A stretch of 59,846 nt of DNA from JAYVYM01 sp046593925 (GCA_046593925.1 JBKJQN010000078.1:1-59846); one strand, 5' to 3'; positions 32,752-41,642 are shown, numbered from the stretch's first letter. Translations and numbers: made by a program. Notes: a model not told the origin generated them from the letters alone.

Positions 32752-33837
32752 ATGAGTGTCGAGGTCGTGTTCGCGGCCGGAGACTCCCCGGGGGGTGGTG
32801 ACGAGCCCCCCTCGGGTCCAGTGTCACCGCCCCTCGTGGGGGGGCCGCCGGGTCGGGCGGTGCCGGTGGTGGCCGGGCGGCGGGTCCTGTTGCTGGCAGG
32901 TGGCGCTGCGGTCGGCGCCCTGCTGGTGGCGGCGGCCCTCGCCGGGCTAGGGGACGGCCCGCTCCCGGCGGGGCTGGCCGACCCTGGCGCGATTGCCCGG
33001 CGGGGCGAGCCGATCGCACGCGTCGCCGGCGACCTGGCGGCTACCGGGACCGTCGGCGGCCTGCTCGCCGTGGCCGCGCTGCTGCCCGGCCGACGTGGCG
33101 ACAGCCTCTCCCCGGTCTCGCTGCGGGTGATGCACGGGGTCGGGACCTGGGTCCGGTGCTGGCTCGCGGCCAGCGTCGCCGCGCTGGTGCTGATGTGGTC
33201 GAGCGCCGCTGCGCTGCCGCCGTGGCGGCTGGCGGGCTCGTCGCCGGACGTCCTGCTGTCGCTGCCGGCCGCCCGCGCCCTGCTGCTCACGATCTGCCTC
33301 TGCGCAGGGGTCGGCGCGCAGGCCGGCGTGGTGCGCACCAGGTCCGGCGCAACCCCGCTGCTGCTGCTCGGCGTGGTGGCGCTGGTCCCGCCCCTGCTGA
33401 CCGGCCACGAGGAGCGTGCCGGCCAGACCGGACTGGTCGCGACGGTGCTGGTGGTCCACGTGCTCACGGCCGTGCTCTGGGCGGGCGGTCTGCTCGCGGT
33501 CGCTGTGCACCTACGCCACGAGCGCGACCTGCTGCCTGCGGTCGGCCGCCGGCTGAGCGCAGTGGCGCTGCCCTGCAGCCTTGCGCTGGCCGGGTCCGGG
33601 GTGCTGGTCGCGCTGTCACACGACGCGGTGACGCTGTCCACCGGCGCCGGCCGGCTGGTGGCCGGCAAAGCGGGGCTGCTCGTCGTCCTGCTGCTGCTCG
33701 GTGCTCGGCAGCGGCTGCGGGCGCTGCCCGGGCTGGCCAGCGGCCACCCCGGAGCCTTCCTCCGGTTGTGCGGCCTCGAGGTCACCCTGCTGGCTGCGGC
33801 GTTGACGCTCGCCGCCGTGCTGTCCCGGACGCACTGA
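32752..33837 (+). CDS. CopD-like integral membrane protein
   Basis: About 361 residues with eight or so transmembrane segments. The C-terminal half fits the CopD copper-resistance domain: HVLTAVLWAGGLLAVAVHL, then ALAGSGVLVALSHDAV, then GRLVAGKAGLLVVLLLLGARQR. CopD-type proteins are linked to copper uptake or handling. Placement next to a multicopper oxidase cluster suggests copper supply, but this is inference. The ATG at 32752 has GGGGGG 5 nt upstream; an in-frame ATG at 32650 would add 34 unstructured residues. The gap 32584-32751 is the divergent promoter region with the SARP gene. Confidence 0.82.
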   Translation: MSVEVVFAAGDSPGGGDEPPSGPVSPPLVGGPPGRAVPVVAGRRVLLLAGGAAVGALLVAAALAGLGDGPLPAGLADPGAIARRGEPIARVAGDLAATGTVGGLLAVAALLPGRRGDSLSPVSLRVMHGVGTWVRCWLAASVAALVLMWSSAAALPPWRLAGSSPDVLLSLPAARALLLTICLCAGVGAQAGVVRTRSGATPLLLLGVVALVPPLLTGHEERAGQTGLVATVLVVHVLTAVLWAGGLLAVAVHLRHERDLLPAVGRRLSAVALPCSLALAGSGVLVALSHDAVTLSTGAGRLVAGKAGLLVVLLLLGARQRLRALPGLASGHPGAFLRLCGLEVTLLAAALTLAAVLSRTH

Positions 33838-34020
33838 CCAGGGACCATGTGCGGCGTAGCCGCGGCCGCCGGCCGGCTCGATGCAACCCCCGTCAGCGGC
33901 GCGGACTGCTGCGCGTGACCGGCGGGGTGCGGGACGCCACGACCGGCGACGCGGCCGATCGTGGCTGCCCACCCCGGGTCCCCCCGGCCGCCGTGGCCGG
34001 GGCACCGTAGGCTGGCTGGG

Positions 34021-34111
34021 CGTGCGGGAGCTCGGGACGGACCGGGCTGAGAGGACGGCTGACGTGCCGTCGACCGCTGGAACCTGACCGGGTAATGCCG
34101 GCGTAGGGAGA
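34021..34111 (+). promoter_or_regulatory. Thiamine pyrophosphate (TPP) riboswitch
   Basis: The conserved TPP aptamer blocks are present in order: GCGGGAGCTC, the CTGAGAG box (GGGCTGAGAGGACGG), then CGCTGGAACCTGACCGGGTAATG and GCGTAGGGAG. The last GGGAG lies 7 nt before the cytX ATG and would be the ribosome binding site, so translational OFF control by TPP is likely. The spacer 33838-34020 before it shows no gene. Confidence 0.96.
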
Positions 34112-34117
34112 GCACAG

Positions 34118-35440
34118 ATGAGCGTCCCCGTCCTGCAGCGCGCTGAGGCGCCGCTGACCCTTGCCGACCCGCCGGTGGCCGGACAGGGGCTCGCCGAGAC
34201 GCTCGGGCTGTGGGGCAACCTGGGCATCAGCCTGCTGCTGCCCGTCGCCGCCGCCTTCGTCGTGCTGCCGGGACGCCCACTGTGGGTCAGCGTGCTCGCG
34301 ATCGTCGTCGGGGCCGTGATCGGGGCGGGCCTGCTCGGGCTGACCGCGGCGCCGTCCGCCACCGAGCGGGTACCGGCGATGGTGCTGCTGCGCGGCCTGC
34401 TCGGCTACCGCGTCTCGGCGCTTCCGACGGTGCTCAACGTCCTGCAGTGCGTCGGGTGGGCCACCTTCGAGATCGTCATCATTGCCGAGGCGGCGTCCCG
34501 GGCGCTGGGTACGCCGCGCTGGCCGTTCGTGCTCGTGGCGGGCGGCCTGGCCACCGCGATGGCTGTCCGCCCACTCGGTGCCGTCCGGCTGCTCGCCCGC
34601 TACGCGGTGTGGGTGGCGCTCGGCGCGACGGCGTACCTGTTCGTCCGGGTGCTCGGCCAGCCGCTGCCGCAGGTCACGCAGGGGGGCGCGAGCTCGTTCT
34701 GGACGGCCGTCGACGTGGTGATCGCCCTGCCCGTGTCGTGGTTCCCGCTGGCCGGCGACTACACCCGGCACGCCCGCAGCCCACGGACGGCCCTGGTCGG
34801 CTCCGCCGTCGGGTACGGCGTCGCGACGATCGCGTTCTTCACCGTGGGCGTGCTCGCACTGTCGGCGTACGGCGCCGTCGGGCTGGACGTCATCGGTGCG
34901 CTGTTGGCGGTGCCGCTGGGGCTGCTGGCGGTGCTGCTGCTCGTCGTCGTCGAGCTCGACGAGGTGTTCGCCAACGTCTACTCGACCGCTGTCTCGACGC
35001 AGAACCTCGCCGCCCGGCTCGACCGTCGGGTGCTCGCCGTCGTTGTCGGTGCGATCGCGACGGGCCTCGCGCTGACCGTCAACATCACCTCGTACGAGGC
35101 CTTTCTGTTCCTGCTCGGCGCCGTCTTCGTCCCACTCGCCGGGGTGCTGGTCGTCGCCTACCAGCTGGTCCCCCGCGGTCGCTGGGACACCACCGACACC
35201 GCGCGCGGCCGGCCTGTCCTGCTGCTGCCCTGGGCCGCCGGGTTCGTCGCCTACCAGCTGACGCTGCCGACGTTCTTCGACGGCACGTTCAGCGGCTGGA
35301 CGACGTGGTGGACAGCCAGGCAGAGCGATCTGGGCATTCCGGCGGCCAACGGCCTGTCCGCCTCGATCGTGGCGCTGACCGTCGCGACGCTGCTGACCGC
35401 AGTGGTTCTGGTGCCGGGCGCGGTACGCCGACGACCGTGA
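34118..35440 (+). CDS. cytX: NCS1-family transporter CytX, probable hydroxymethylpyrimidine permease
   Basis: 440 residues, about 12 membrane segments, in the cytosine/purine/uracil/thiamine permease family. Characteristic stretches are ETLGLWGNLGISLLLPVAA near residue 27-45 and LLGYRVSALPTVLNVLQCVGW near 94-114. DYTRHARSP near 211-219 is the NCS1 signature loop. It is directly under a TPP riboswitch and first in a thiamine operon, the usual setting for the HMP transporter CytX. Its stop overlaps the thiE GTG as GTGA. Confidence 0.93.
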   Translation: MSVPVLQRAEAPLTLADPPVAGQGLAETLGLWGNLGISLLLPVAAAFVVLPGRPLWVSVLAIVVGAVIGAGLLGLTAAPSATERVPAMVLLRGLLGYRVSALPTVLNVLQCVGWATFEIVIIAEAASRALGTPRWPFVLVAGGLATAMAVRPLGAVRLLARYAVWVALGATAYLFVRVLGQPLPQVTQGGASSFWTAVDVVIALPVSWFPLAGDYTRHARSPRTALVGSAVGYGVATIAFFTVGVLALSAYGAVGLDVIGALLAVPLGLLAVLLLVVVELDEVFANVYSTAVSTQNLAARLDRRVLAVVVGAIATGLALTVNITSYEAFLFLLGAVFVPLAGVLVVAYQLVPRGRWDTTDTARGRPVLLLPWAAGFVAYQLTLPTFFDGTFSGWTTWWTARQSDLGIPAANGLSASIVALTVATLLTAVVLVPGAVRRRP

Positions 35441-36102
35441 CGCCGACGACCGTGACGCCGCGCCTGCACGTGCTCACCGACGCCCGGGCCGGCCGCGACG
35501 CGCTCGACATCATCGCCGGCGCGCTGTCTGCCGGGGCGCCGCTGGTGCAGGTCCGGGCGAAGGGCGTCACCGACCGGGAGCTCTACGACCTGGCGGTACG
35601 GGTCAGCCGGCTGTGCGCGGCGGCCGGCGCCAGCTGCGTCATCGACGACCGGGTCGACGTCGCGCTCGCGGTCGGCGCCGCAGGGACACACCTGGGCGCG
35701 CGCGACCTGCCGCTCGCCGCGGCCCGCCGGGTCGCCGGGCCCGGCCATCTGCTCGGCGGTACCGCCCGCGAGCCGGTGCTCGCGGCGTCGCTGGTTGTTG
35801 ACGGCGCCGACTACCTGGGGGTCGGGCCAACCTGGGCGACCAGGACGAAGGACGGGCTGCCGGAGCCGATCGGCCCGGCCGGCGTCGCCGCCGTGACCGC
35901 CGCGGTCGACGTACCCGTCATCGCGATCGGCGGGGTCACCGCCGAGCGGATCCCCGAGCTGCTCGCCGCCGGGGCACACGGCGTCGCCGTCGTGGCGGCC
36001 GTGTCGGGTGCCGCCGACCCCGCCGAGGCCGTCCGCGCGCTGCTGCGGGCGCTGGGACCGGAACGAGTGTCGGGGCCGGAACCAGTGTTGGGGCCGGCAT
36101 GA
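35437..36102 (+). CDS. thiE: Thiamine-phosphate synthase
   Basis: 221-residue TIM barrel that joins HMP-pyrophosphate and thiazole phosphate. Recognisable blocks are LVQVRAKGVTDRE, CVIDDRVDVALAVGAAGTHLGARDLPL, YLGVGPTWATRTKDG and VIAIGGVTAE, ordered as in ThiE. The GTG at 35437 overlaps the cytX stop; a 15-bp tandem duplication creates a second in-frame GTG at 35452, so the start is ambiguous by five codons. The 3' end carries an 18-bp tandem repeat that adds GPEPVLGPA. A ThiE-like paralogue follows at 38186. Confidence 0.93.
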   Translation: MTPTTVTPRLHVLTDARAGRDALDIIAGALSAGAPLVQVRAKGVTDRELYDLAVRVSRLCAAAGASCVIDDRVDVALAVGAAGTHLGARDLPLAAARRVAGPGHLLGGTAREPVLAASLVVDGADYLGVGPTWATRTKDGLPEPIGPAGVAAVTAAVDVPVIAIGGVTAERIPELLAAGAHGVAVVAAVSGAADPAEAVRALLRALGPERVSGPEPVLGPA

Positions 36103-37232
36103 CCGATGTCGTCGTCGCAGGCGGCGGGGTCATCGGGCTCGCGGTGGCCTGGCGGGCGGCGCGCGCCGGGCTCTCGGTCACCCTCGTCGACGACGCGCCC
36201 GGGCAGGGCGCCTCCCGGGCTGCCGCCGGCATGCTCGCGCCGGTCACCGAGGCGGCGTACGGCGAGCAGCGGCTGCTCGCGCTGTCCCGCGCGTCGCTGG
36301 AGCGCTGGCCGTCGTTCGCCGCCGAGTTGCAGGAGGCGTCCGGCTGCCCGGTCCCGCTCAGCACCGCCGGCACCCTGCTGGTCGGCGTTGACGCTGACGA
36401 CCTGGCCGCGGTCGGCGAGCTCCACGCCTACCAGCAAGAGCTCGGCCTGGTCGCCGAGCGGCTGACCCCCCGCGAGTGCCGGCGCCGCGAGCCCGGCCTC
36501 TCCACGCGGATCCGGGGTGGACTGTCGGTCCCCGGCGACCACTCGGTCGACCCCAGGGCGTTGCACGCCGCGCTGGTCGTTGCCGCGGTCGCCGCCGGAG
36601 TGCGGACCGTACCTGCGCGTGCCGCGGCGCTGGTCGTCCAGGCGGGTCGTGCGACCGGGGTCGAGCTGACCGACGGCACCCAGCTGCCGGCCGGCACCGT
36701 CGTGCTGGCGCTCGGCGCCGACAGCTCGCGGCTGCCCGGCGTTCCTGCGGGCGCCGTCCCCGTACGTCCCGTCAAGGGTCAGATCCTCCGGCTGCGGGGG
36801 GCGCCCATTCTGGCCGGCACCGTCCGGGCGCTGGTGCGCGGCCGGGCGGTCTACCTGGTGCCGTACGGCGCTGGCTGGCTGGCTGTCGGCGCCACCGTCG
36901 AGGAGCTCGGCTACGACCCGCGGGTGACCGCCGGCGCCGTGCTGGACCTGCTGCGCGACGCCGCAGAGGTCGTTCCCGGCAGCACCGAGCTGGAACTGGT
37001 GGAGACCCTCGCGCGCTTCCGGCCCGGCACGCCCGACAACGCCCCGCTGCTGGGGCCCTGCGCGCTGCCGGGGCTGGTGCTCGCGACCGGGCACCACCGC
37101 AACGGCGTGCTGCTCACGCCGGTGACCGCAGACGCCATCGTCACGCTGCTGGCCACCGGGGAGCTGCCCGACGTGGCGGCACCCTTCACGGTCGCCCGCT
37201 TCACAGCGGATCTGGTCGCGCCGTGCGCCTGA
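36099..37232 (+). CDS. thiO: Glycine oxidase ThiO
   Basis: 377-residue FAD enzyme of the DadA/ThiO family. It makes the glycine imine (dehydroglycine) used by ThiG for the thiazole ring. The FAD dinucleotide-binding motif is VVAGGGVIGLAVAWRAARAG at residues 4-23, followed by GASRAAAGMLAP and, near the C-terminus, FRPGTPDNAPLLGP and ATGHHRNGVLLTP. The ATG at 36099 overlaps the thiE stop by 4 nt (ATGA). The 3' end overlaps thiS by 10 nt. Confidence 0.95.
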   Translation: MTDVVVAGGGVIGLAVAWRAARAGLSVTLVDDAPGQGASRAAAGMLAPVTEAAYGEQRLLALSRASLERWPSFAAELQEASGCPVPLSTAGTLLVGVDADDLAAVGELHAYQQELGLVAERLTPRECRRREPGLSTRIRGGLSVPGDHSVDPRALHAALVVAAVAAGVRTVPARAAALVVQAGRATGVELTDGTQLPAGTVVLALGADSSRLPGVPAGAVPVRPVKGQILRLRGAPILAGTVRALVRGRAVYLVPYGAGWLAVGATVEELGYDPRVTAGAVLDLLRDAAEVVPGSTELELVETLARFRPGTPDNAPLLGPCALPGLVLATGHHRNGVLLTPVTADAIVTLLATGELPDVAAPFTVARFTADLVAPCA

Positions 37233-37423
37233 CCGTCAACGGCGCACCGGTCGAGCTCGCGGACCCGATGACCGTCGCCGATCTGGTGGCCGCCCGGGCT
37301 CCCGATGCGCGCCGGGTGGCCGTCGCCAGGAATGGCGCGGTCGTGCCGCGCAGCGCCTGGGACAGCACCCGGCTCCGCGACGGCGACGTGGTCGAGGTGC
37401 TCGCGGCGGTGGCCGGTGGCTGA
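37223..37423 (+). CDS. thiS: Sulfur carrier protein ThiS
   Basis: 66-residue ubiquitin-like protein beginning MRLTVNGAPVELADPMTVADL and ending in the obligatory Gly-Gly (LAAVAGG). The terminal glycine is adenylated and thiocarboxylated to donate sulfur for thiazole synthesis. It starts with GTG inside the thiO 3' end and its own stop lies inside thiG. No thiF homologue is present in the window, so the activating enzyme is elsewhere. Confidence 0.95.
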   Translation: MRLTVNGAPVELADPMTVADLVAARAPDARRVAVARNGAVVPRSAWDSTRLRDGDVVEVLAAVAGG

Positions 37424-38189
37424 GGACGACTTCGAGCTCGCCGGCCAGCACTTCGGGTCACGGCTGCTGCTGGGCACCGGCGGGGTGCCGAGCATGGAGG
37501 TGCTCGAGCGGGCCATCGCGGCCTCCGGCACCCAGATCGTCACCGTTGCGCTGCGCCGGGTCGATGCCGCGGCCGGCGGCGCGCTGCTCGACGTGGTCGA
37601 GGCGGCCGGCGTACGGCTGCTGCCCAACACGGCCGGCTGCATGACGGCCCGCGAGGCGGTGCTGGCCGCGCAGCTCGGCCGAGAAGCCTTCGGCACCGAC
37701 TGGGTCAAGCTCGAGGTCATCGGCGACGAGGACACCCTGCTGCCCGACCCCATCGAGACCCTGGACGCCGCCGAGCAGCTCGTCGCGGACGGCTTCTCGG
37801 TCCTGGCGTACACCGGTGACGACCCGGTCGTGGCCCGCCGGCTCGCCGACGCGGGCTGCGTCGCCGTGATGCCGCTCGGCTCGCCGATCGGCAGCGGCCT
37901 GGGCATCCGCAACCCGCACAGCATCGCGCTCATTCGCGAGGCGCTCACCGTGCCGGTCGTGCTGGATGCCGGTATCGGGACGGCGTCGGACGCGGCGCTC
38001 GCGATGGAGCTGGGCTGCGACGCCGTGCTGCTGGCCTCCGCCGTCACCCGGGCCCGTGACCCGGAGCGGATGGCCCTGGCGATGCGGCTCGCTGTCGAGG
38101 GTGGCCGGCTGGCCAACCTCGCGGGGCGGATCCCGCGCCGGTGGCACGCCCGGGCGTCCACCCAGCAGGACGGCAGGCCCGACCTGTGA
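37416..38189 (+). CDS. thiG: Thiazole synthase ThiG
   Basis: 257-residue TIM barrel that forms thiazole phosphate from deoxyxylulose phosphate, dehydroglycine and ThiS thiocarboxylate. Family blocks are SRLLLGTGGVPSMEVLERAI, LPNTAGCMTAREAVLAA, WVKLEVIGDEDTLLPDP with the catalytic lysine, MPLGSPIGSGLGIRNP, and VVLDAGIGTASDAALAMELG. The GTG at 37416 overlaps the last 8 nt of thiS. The stop overlaps the next gene by GTGA. Confidence 0.96.
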   Translation: MAEDDFELAGQHFGSRLLLGTGGVPSMEVLERAIAASGTQIVTVALRRVDAAAGGALLDVVEAAGVRLLPNTAGCMTAREAVLAAQLGREAFGTDWVKLEVIGDEDTLLPDPIETLDAAEQLVADGFSVLAYTGDDPVVARRLADAGCVAVMPLGSPIGSGLGIRNPHSIALIREALTVPVVLDAGIGTASDAALAMELGCDAVLLASAVTRARDPERMALAMRLAVEGGRLANLAGRIPRRWHARASTQQDGRPDL

Positions 38190-38797
38190 CCGGCCCGTCC
38201 GCACCCCTGACCACGCCCGCACCCCTGCCCCGGCTGCTGGTCCTCACCGACCGGCACGCCTGCTTACGGCCGCTGGTCGACGTCGTCCGCGCGGCGGTGG
38301 ACGGGGGCGCCCGCGCCGTCGTGCTGCGCGAGAAGGACCTGCCGGCCGACGACCGGGCCCGGCTCGCCGACGAGCTGCGGGCGGTGCTCGACGACGCGGT
38401 ACTTGTGCTTGCCGGTACGTCGGTGCGCGCCGACGCCATGCACCTGGCGGCCGCCGACGTCGTGCCTGAGCCCCGCCCCGCCCTCCTGGGCCGGTCCTGC
38501 CACGACGCCCGCGAGCTGGCCGCCGCGAGCGACTGCGACTGGGTGACCGTCTCGCCGGTGTGGGAGACCTCGAGCAAGCCCGGGTACGGCCCGACGCTGG
38601 GCCCCGCCGGGCTGGCATCGCTGCTGCCGGGTGCACCGCCGGCGTACGCCCTGGGCGGGGTCGACGGTCCCGAGCGCGCCCGCGCGGCCAGGGCTGCCGG
38701 TGCCCACGGCGTCGCGGTTCTCGGCGCCGTGATGCGCGCCACGCGCCCCGACCGCGCCGTCGAAGCCCTGCTCGCCGCGCTCGAGCCTGCTCCGTGA
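38186..38797 (+). CDS. ThiE/TenI-like paralogue in the thiamine operon
   Basis: 203 residues of the thiamine-phosphate synthase/TenI fold: LLVLTDRHACLRPLVDVV, ARAVVLREKDLPADD, GRSCHDARELAAASDCDWVTVSPVWETSSKPGYGPTLG and YALGGV. The position where true ThiE has a ND-R metal/phosphate loop reads VLAGTSVRADAMHLAAAD, so key ThiE residues look altered. The SPVWETSSKPGYG block resembles TenI, the thiazole tautomerase that acts just after ThiG. A TenI role would also explain two ThiE-like genes in one operon. The choice between the two is not settled by sequence alone. GTGA overlaps on both sides. Confidence 0.8.
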   Translation: MTGPSAPLTTPAPLPRLLVLTDRHACLRPLVDVVRAAVDGGARAVVLREKDLPADDRARLADELRAVLDDAVLVLAGTSVRADAMHLAAADVVPEPRPALLGRSCHDARELAAASDCDWVTVSPVWETSSKPGYGPTLGPAGLASLLPGAPPAYALGGVDGPERARAARAAGAHGVAVLGAVMRATRPDRAVEALLAALEPAP

Positions 38798-39603
38798 CGG
38801 GCACGCCCCCGGTCGCGCTGACCATCGCCGGCTCGGACTCCGGCGGCGGCGCCGGCCTGCAGGCCGACCTGAAGACCTTCGCCGCACTCGGGGTCTTCGG
38901 CACCAGCGCGGTCACCGCTGTCACCGCGCAGAACACCCGCCAGGTACGCGGCGTGCTCCCCGTACCGGCGGCCTTCGTCGTTGCGCAGATCGAGGCGGTG
39001 CTCGACGACCTCGACGTCCGGGCCGTCAAGACCGGCATGCTCGGTACGCAGGAGGTGGTCGAGGCGGTCGCCCGGCTCGCCGAAGCCGGCCGGCTGCCAA
39101 ACCTGGTGGTGGACCCGGTGATGGTCGCGAGCAGCGGCGACCGCCTGCTCGAGCAGCGCGCCGAACGGGCGTACGTCGACCTGCTGCTGCCCCACGCCGC
39201 CGTCCTGACGCCCAACCTGCTCGAGGCGCAGGTGCTGCTCGGCGGCACGATCGGCACCCTCGGCGAGCAGCGGGAGGCTGCCCGCGCCCTCGGCACCCTC
39301 GGCCCGCGCGTCGTGGTCGTCAAGGGCGGTCATGCCGTGGAGGGCACCGCGGCCGAGGCCGTCGACGTGGTGTGGGACGGCGCGAGGCTCAGCGAGCTGC
39401 GGGGGCCGCGGCTGGCGACCGACAACACACACGGCACCGGCTGCACCTTCGCGGCGGCGATCGCGGCCGGCCTCTCGCGCGGGCAGGACGTGCACGACGC
39501 GGTGCGGGCCGCGAAGGCGTACGTGGGCAAGGCGCTCGCCGGTGGCGCCCCTTGGCGGCTCGGCGCCGGGCACGGGCCGCTGGACCACTTCGCGACCCGC
39601 TGA
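38794..39603 (+). CDS. thiD: Hydroxymethylpyrimidine / HMP-phosphate kinase ThiD
   Basis: 269-residue ribokinase-fold kinase converting HMP to HMP-pyrophosphate. Motifs: ALTIAGSDSGGGAGLQADLKTF at the N-terminus, TGMLGTQEVVEAVA, VVDPVMVASSGDRLL, and the anion-hole segment DNTHGTGCTFAAAIAAGL near 210-227. It is the last gene of the thiamine operon and starts with GTG overlapping the preceding stop (GTGA). With CytX supplying HMP, it feeds ThiE. The longer open frame upstream is a shadow. Confidence 0.96.
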   Translation: MTGTPPVALTIAGSDSGGGAGLQADLKTFAALGVFGTSAVTAVTAQNTRQVRGVLPVPAAFVVAQIEAVLDDLDVRAVKTGMLGTQEVVEAVARLAEAGRLPNLVVDPVMVASSGDRLLEQRAERAYVDLLLPHAAVLTPNLLEAQVLLGGTIGTLGEQREAARALGTLGPRVVVVKGGHAVEGTAAEAVDVVWDGARLSELRGPRLATDNTHGTGCTFAAAIAAGLSRGQDVHDAVRAAKAYVGKALAGGAPWRLGAGHGPLDHFATR

Positions 39604-39616
39604 ACGGCGCCGAGGA

Positions 39617-40348
39617 TCAGCTGCGCGGTGGCCGCAGCATCGCCGGGTGCAGCAGGCCGGCCCCGCCGCGCCGGTACAGCGCCGCCGGCCGGCCTCCGCC
39701 CGGCCCGGGCGCCCCGTCGCGGCCGACCGGCACCAGGAAGCCTGGCGTACCGGTGACCTTGCGGTGGAAGTTGCGCGGGTCCAGGGCCGTGCCCCAGGTC
39801 GCCTCGTACACGTGCCGGAGCTCGGCGACGGTGAAGTCCGCCGGGCAGAACGCCGTGGCATACGGCGAGTACTCGAGCTTTGCGCGGGCCCGTTCGACGC
39901 CGGCGGCGAGCACGGTCGCGTGGTCGAACGCCAGCCGGTCCGGCTGGACCGCGCCGACCGGCACCCAGGCGACGGAGCGGGTCGACGGCCCGGGCCTGGG
40001 CGCGGGCAGGTCGGGCGCGAACACCAGGTACGCCACCGACACCACCCGCATCCGCGGGTCGCGGCCAGGTGCGCCGAACGCCCCGAGCTGCTCGACGTGG
40101 GCCAGCTCGCGCCGCACCCCGGTCTCCTGCCCGAGCCGGCGGATCGCGGCCGCGTCGAGGTCCTCGTCGGGCTGTACGAAGCCACCGGGCAGCGCCAGCA
40201 AGCCGCGGAACGGATGGGTGTCGCGCTCGACGAGCAGCACCTGCAGTCGGCCTTCACGGACGGTGAGCAGCACGACGTCCACCGTCAGACCGAACGGCGG
40301 GAAGGCCGACGGGTCGTACGCCCGCAGGAACTCCTGCTCGGGTTTCAC
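39617..40348 (-). CDS. nrtR: NrtR-type Nudix regulator of NAD metabolism
   Basis: 243 residues. The N-terminal Nudix-like domain is at about 20-160 (VDVVLLTVREGRLQVLLVER, then LALPGGFVQPDEDLDAAAIRRLGQETG). The Nudix box has RRLGQETG where catalytic Nudix hydrolases have REL-EE, consistent with ADP-ribose sensing rather than hydrolysis. The C-terminal winged helix is at about 165-220 (LEYSPYATAFCPADFTVAELRHVYEATWG, then DPRNFHRKV), the NrtR hallmark. It is cotranscribed with pncB, a usual NrtR target. The GTG at 40348 matches the family start. It is convergent with thiD, 13 bp apart. Confidence 0.9.
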   Translation of the reverse strand: MKPEQEFLRAYDPSAFPPFGLTVDVVLLTVREGRLQVLLVERDTHPFRGLLALPGGFVQPDEDLDAAAIRRLGQETGVRRELAHVEQLGAFGAPGRDPRMRVVSVAYLVFAPDLPAPRPGPSTRSVAWVPVGAVQPDRLAFDHATVLAAGVERARAKLEYSPYATAFCPADFTVAELRHVYEATWGTALDPRNFHRKVTGTPGFLVPVGRDGAPGPGGGRPAALYRRGGAGLLHPAMLRPPRS

Positions 40349-40382
40349 GCGAGCTCGGCGCCCGCGACGACCAGCAGATGCC

Positions 40383-41633
40383 TCATGCGTCCGCCAGCAC
40401 CGCGGTCCAGGCCGGGTCGCCGGGGTCGAGCCGCCGAGCCTGCTCCGGGAGCGCCGCGAGGGCGACGGCGCAGGTCGCGCGCGCGGCCGCCAGGTCGTCG
40501 TGGGCCGGTAGCGGCGCCTGTAGAGGCTGCGCGCCGGGCACCCGCTCGGGCGTACGTCGCAGCAGCTCGCCGTCCGGGGTACGCCAGGCCCACTTGCGCC
40601 CGCCGTGTGTCGACTTGCCCTCGCTGCGCTTCTGCACCGGGCGCAGCGGCGCGTCGGAGGCGTCCGAGTCCGCGATGGCCACCAGCTTGTAGACGAAGTC
40701 GGCGGTCGGCGCGCCGGAGCCGGTGACGACGCTGGTGCCGACGCCGTACCGGTCGACGGGTTCGCCGGCGAGCCCGGCGATCGCATGCTCATCGAGGTCG
40801 CCGGTGACGACGATTCGGGTGCCGGTGGCGCCGAGCTCGTCGAGCAGGGCGCGGGCCTTGCGTACCTGCACTGTCGGGTCGCCACTGTCGAGCCGGATCG
40901 CCCCGAGCCCGCTGCCGGCGACCTCGACCGCGGTGCGGATGCCCTGCGCGGTGTCGTAGGTGTCCACCAGCACCGTCGTGCCCACGCCCTGCGCCGCCAC
41001 CTGCGCCTGGACGGCTTCGCGCTCGGAGGCGTACGCGAGGACAAACGCGTGGGCGGTGGTCCCGACGGTCGGTATGCCGTGCCGACGGCCGGCCTCCAGG
41101 TTGCTGGTCGCGCTGAAGCCCGCGACGTAGGCCGCGCGGGCCGCCGACACCGCCGCCTGCTCGTGCGTACGCCGGCTGCCCATCTCCAGCAGCGGGCGGT
41201 CGCCGGCGGCCAGCACCATCCGCGCGGCGGCGGACGCAACGGCGGTGTCGGCGTTGAGCACCGACAGCACCAGGGTCTCGAGCAGCAGGCCTTCTCCGAA
41301 GCAGCCGTCGACGGTCAGCACCGGCGAGCCCGGGACGTACGTCGATCCCTCTGGGTAGGCGCTGACCGTCACGCCCAGCTCGCGCCCGGTCAGCCAGTCC
41401 CGGGTCGACGGTCGGACGATGTCGCGCAGCGCCTCGATGTCGGCGGCGTCGTACGAGAGGTCGGCGAGCAGGCCGGGCAGTCGCCCCTGGCCGGCCACGA
41501 TGCCGAACCGGCGCCCCGGCGGGAGCCGGCGGGCGAAAACCTCGAAGACCGCCCGCCGCCCCGCGATCCCTGACTCGAGCGCGGCATCGAGCATCGTCAG
41601 CTCGTACCGGTCGGTGAGCAGCGCGGTGGACAT
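40383..41633 (-). CDS. pncB: Nicotinate phosphoribosyltransferase
   Basis: 416-residue enzyme that converts nicotinate and PRPP to nicotinate mononucleotide, salvaging the pyridine ring for NAD. Signature blocks are LLTDRYELTMLDAAL at the N-terminus, MGSRRTHEQAAVSAARAAYVAGFSATSNL, IRLDSGDPTVQVRKARALLDELG and YGVGTSVVTGSGAPTADFVYKL. The ATG at 41633 has AAGGGG 6 nt upstream. A 21-bp palindrome immediately before that ribosome binding site is the probable NrtR operator. nrtR follows 34 bp downstream, giving a feedback pair. Confidence 0.95.
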   Translation of the reverse strand: MSTALLTDRYELTMLDAALESGIAGRRAVFEVFARRLPPGRRFGIVAGQGRLPGLLADLSYDAADIEALRDIVRPSTRDWLTGRELGVTVSAYPEGSTYVPGSPVLTVDGCFGEGLLLETLVLSVLNADTAVASAAARMVLAAGDRPLLEMGSRRTHEQAAVSAARAAYVAGFSATSNLEAGRRHGIPTVGTTAHAFVLAYASEREAVQAQVAAQGVGTTVLVDTYDTAQGIRTAVEVAGSGLGAIRLDSGDPTVQVRKARALLDELGATGTRIVVTGDLDEHAIAGLAGEPVDRYGVGTSVVTGSGAPTADFVYKLVAIADSDASDAPLRPVQKRSEGKSTHGGRKWAWRTPDGELLRRTPERVPGAQPLQAPLPAHDDLAAARATCAVALAALPEQARRLDPGDPAWTAVLADA

Positions 41634-41642
41634 GTCGGCCCC

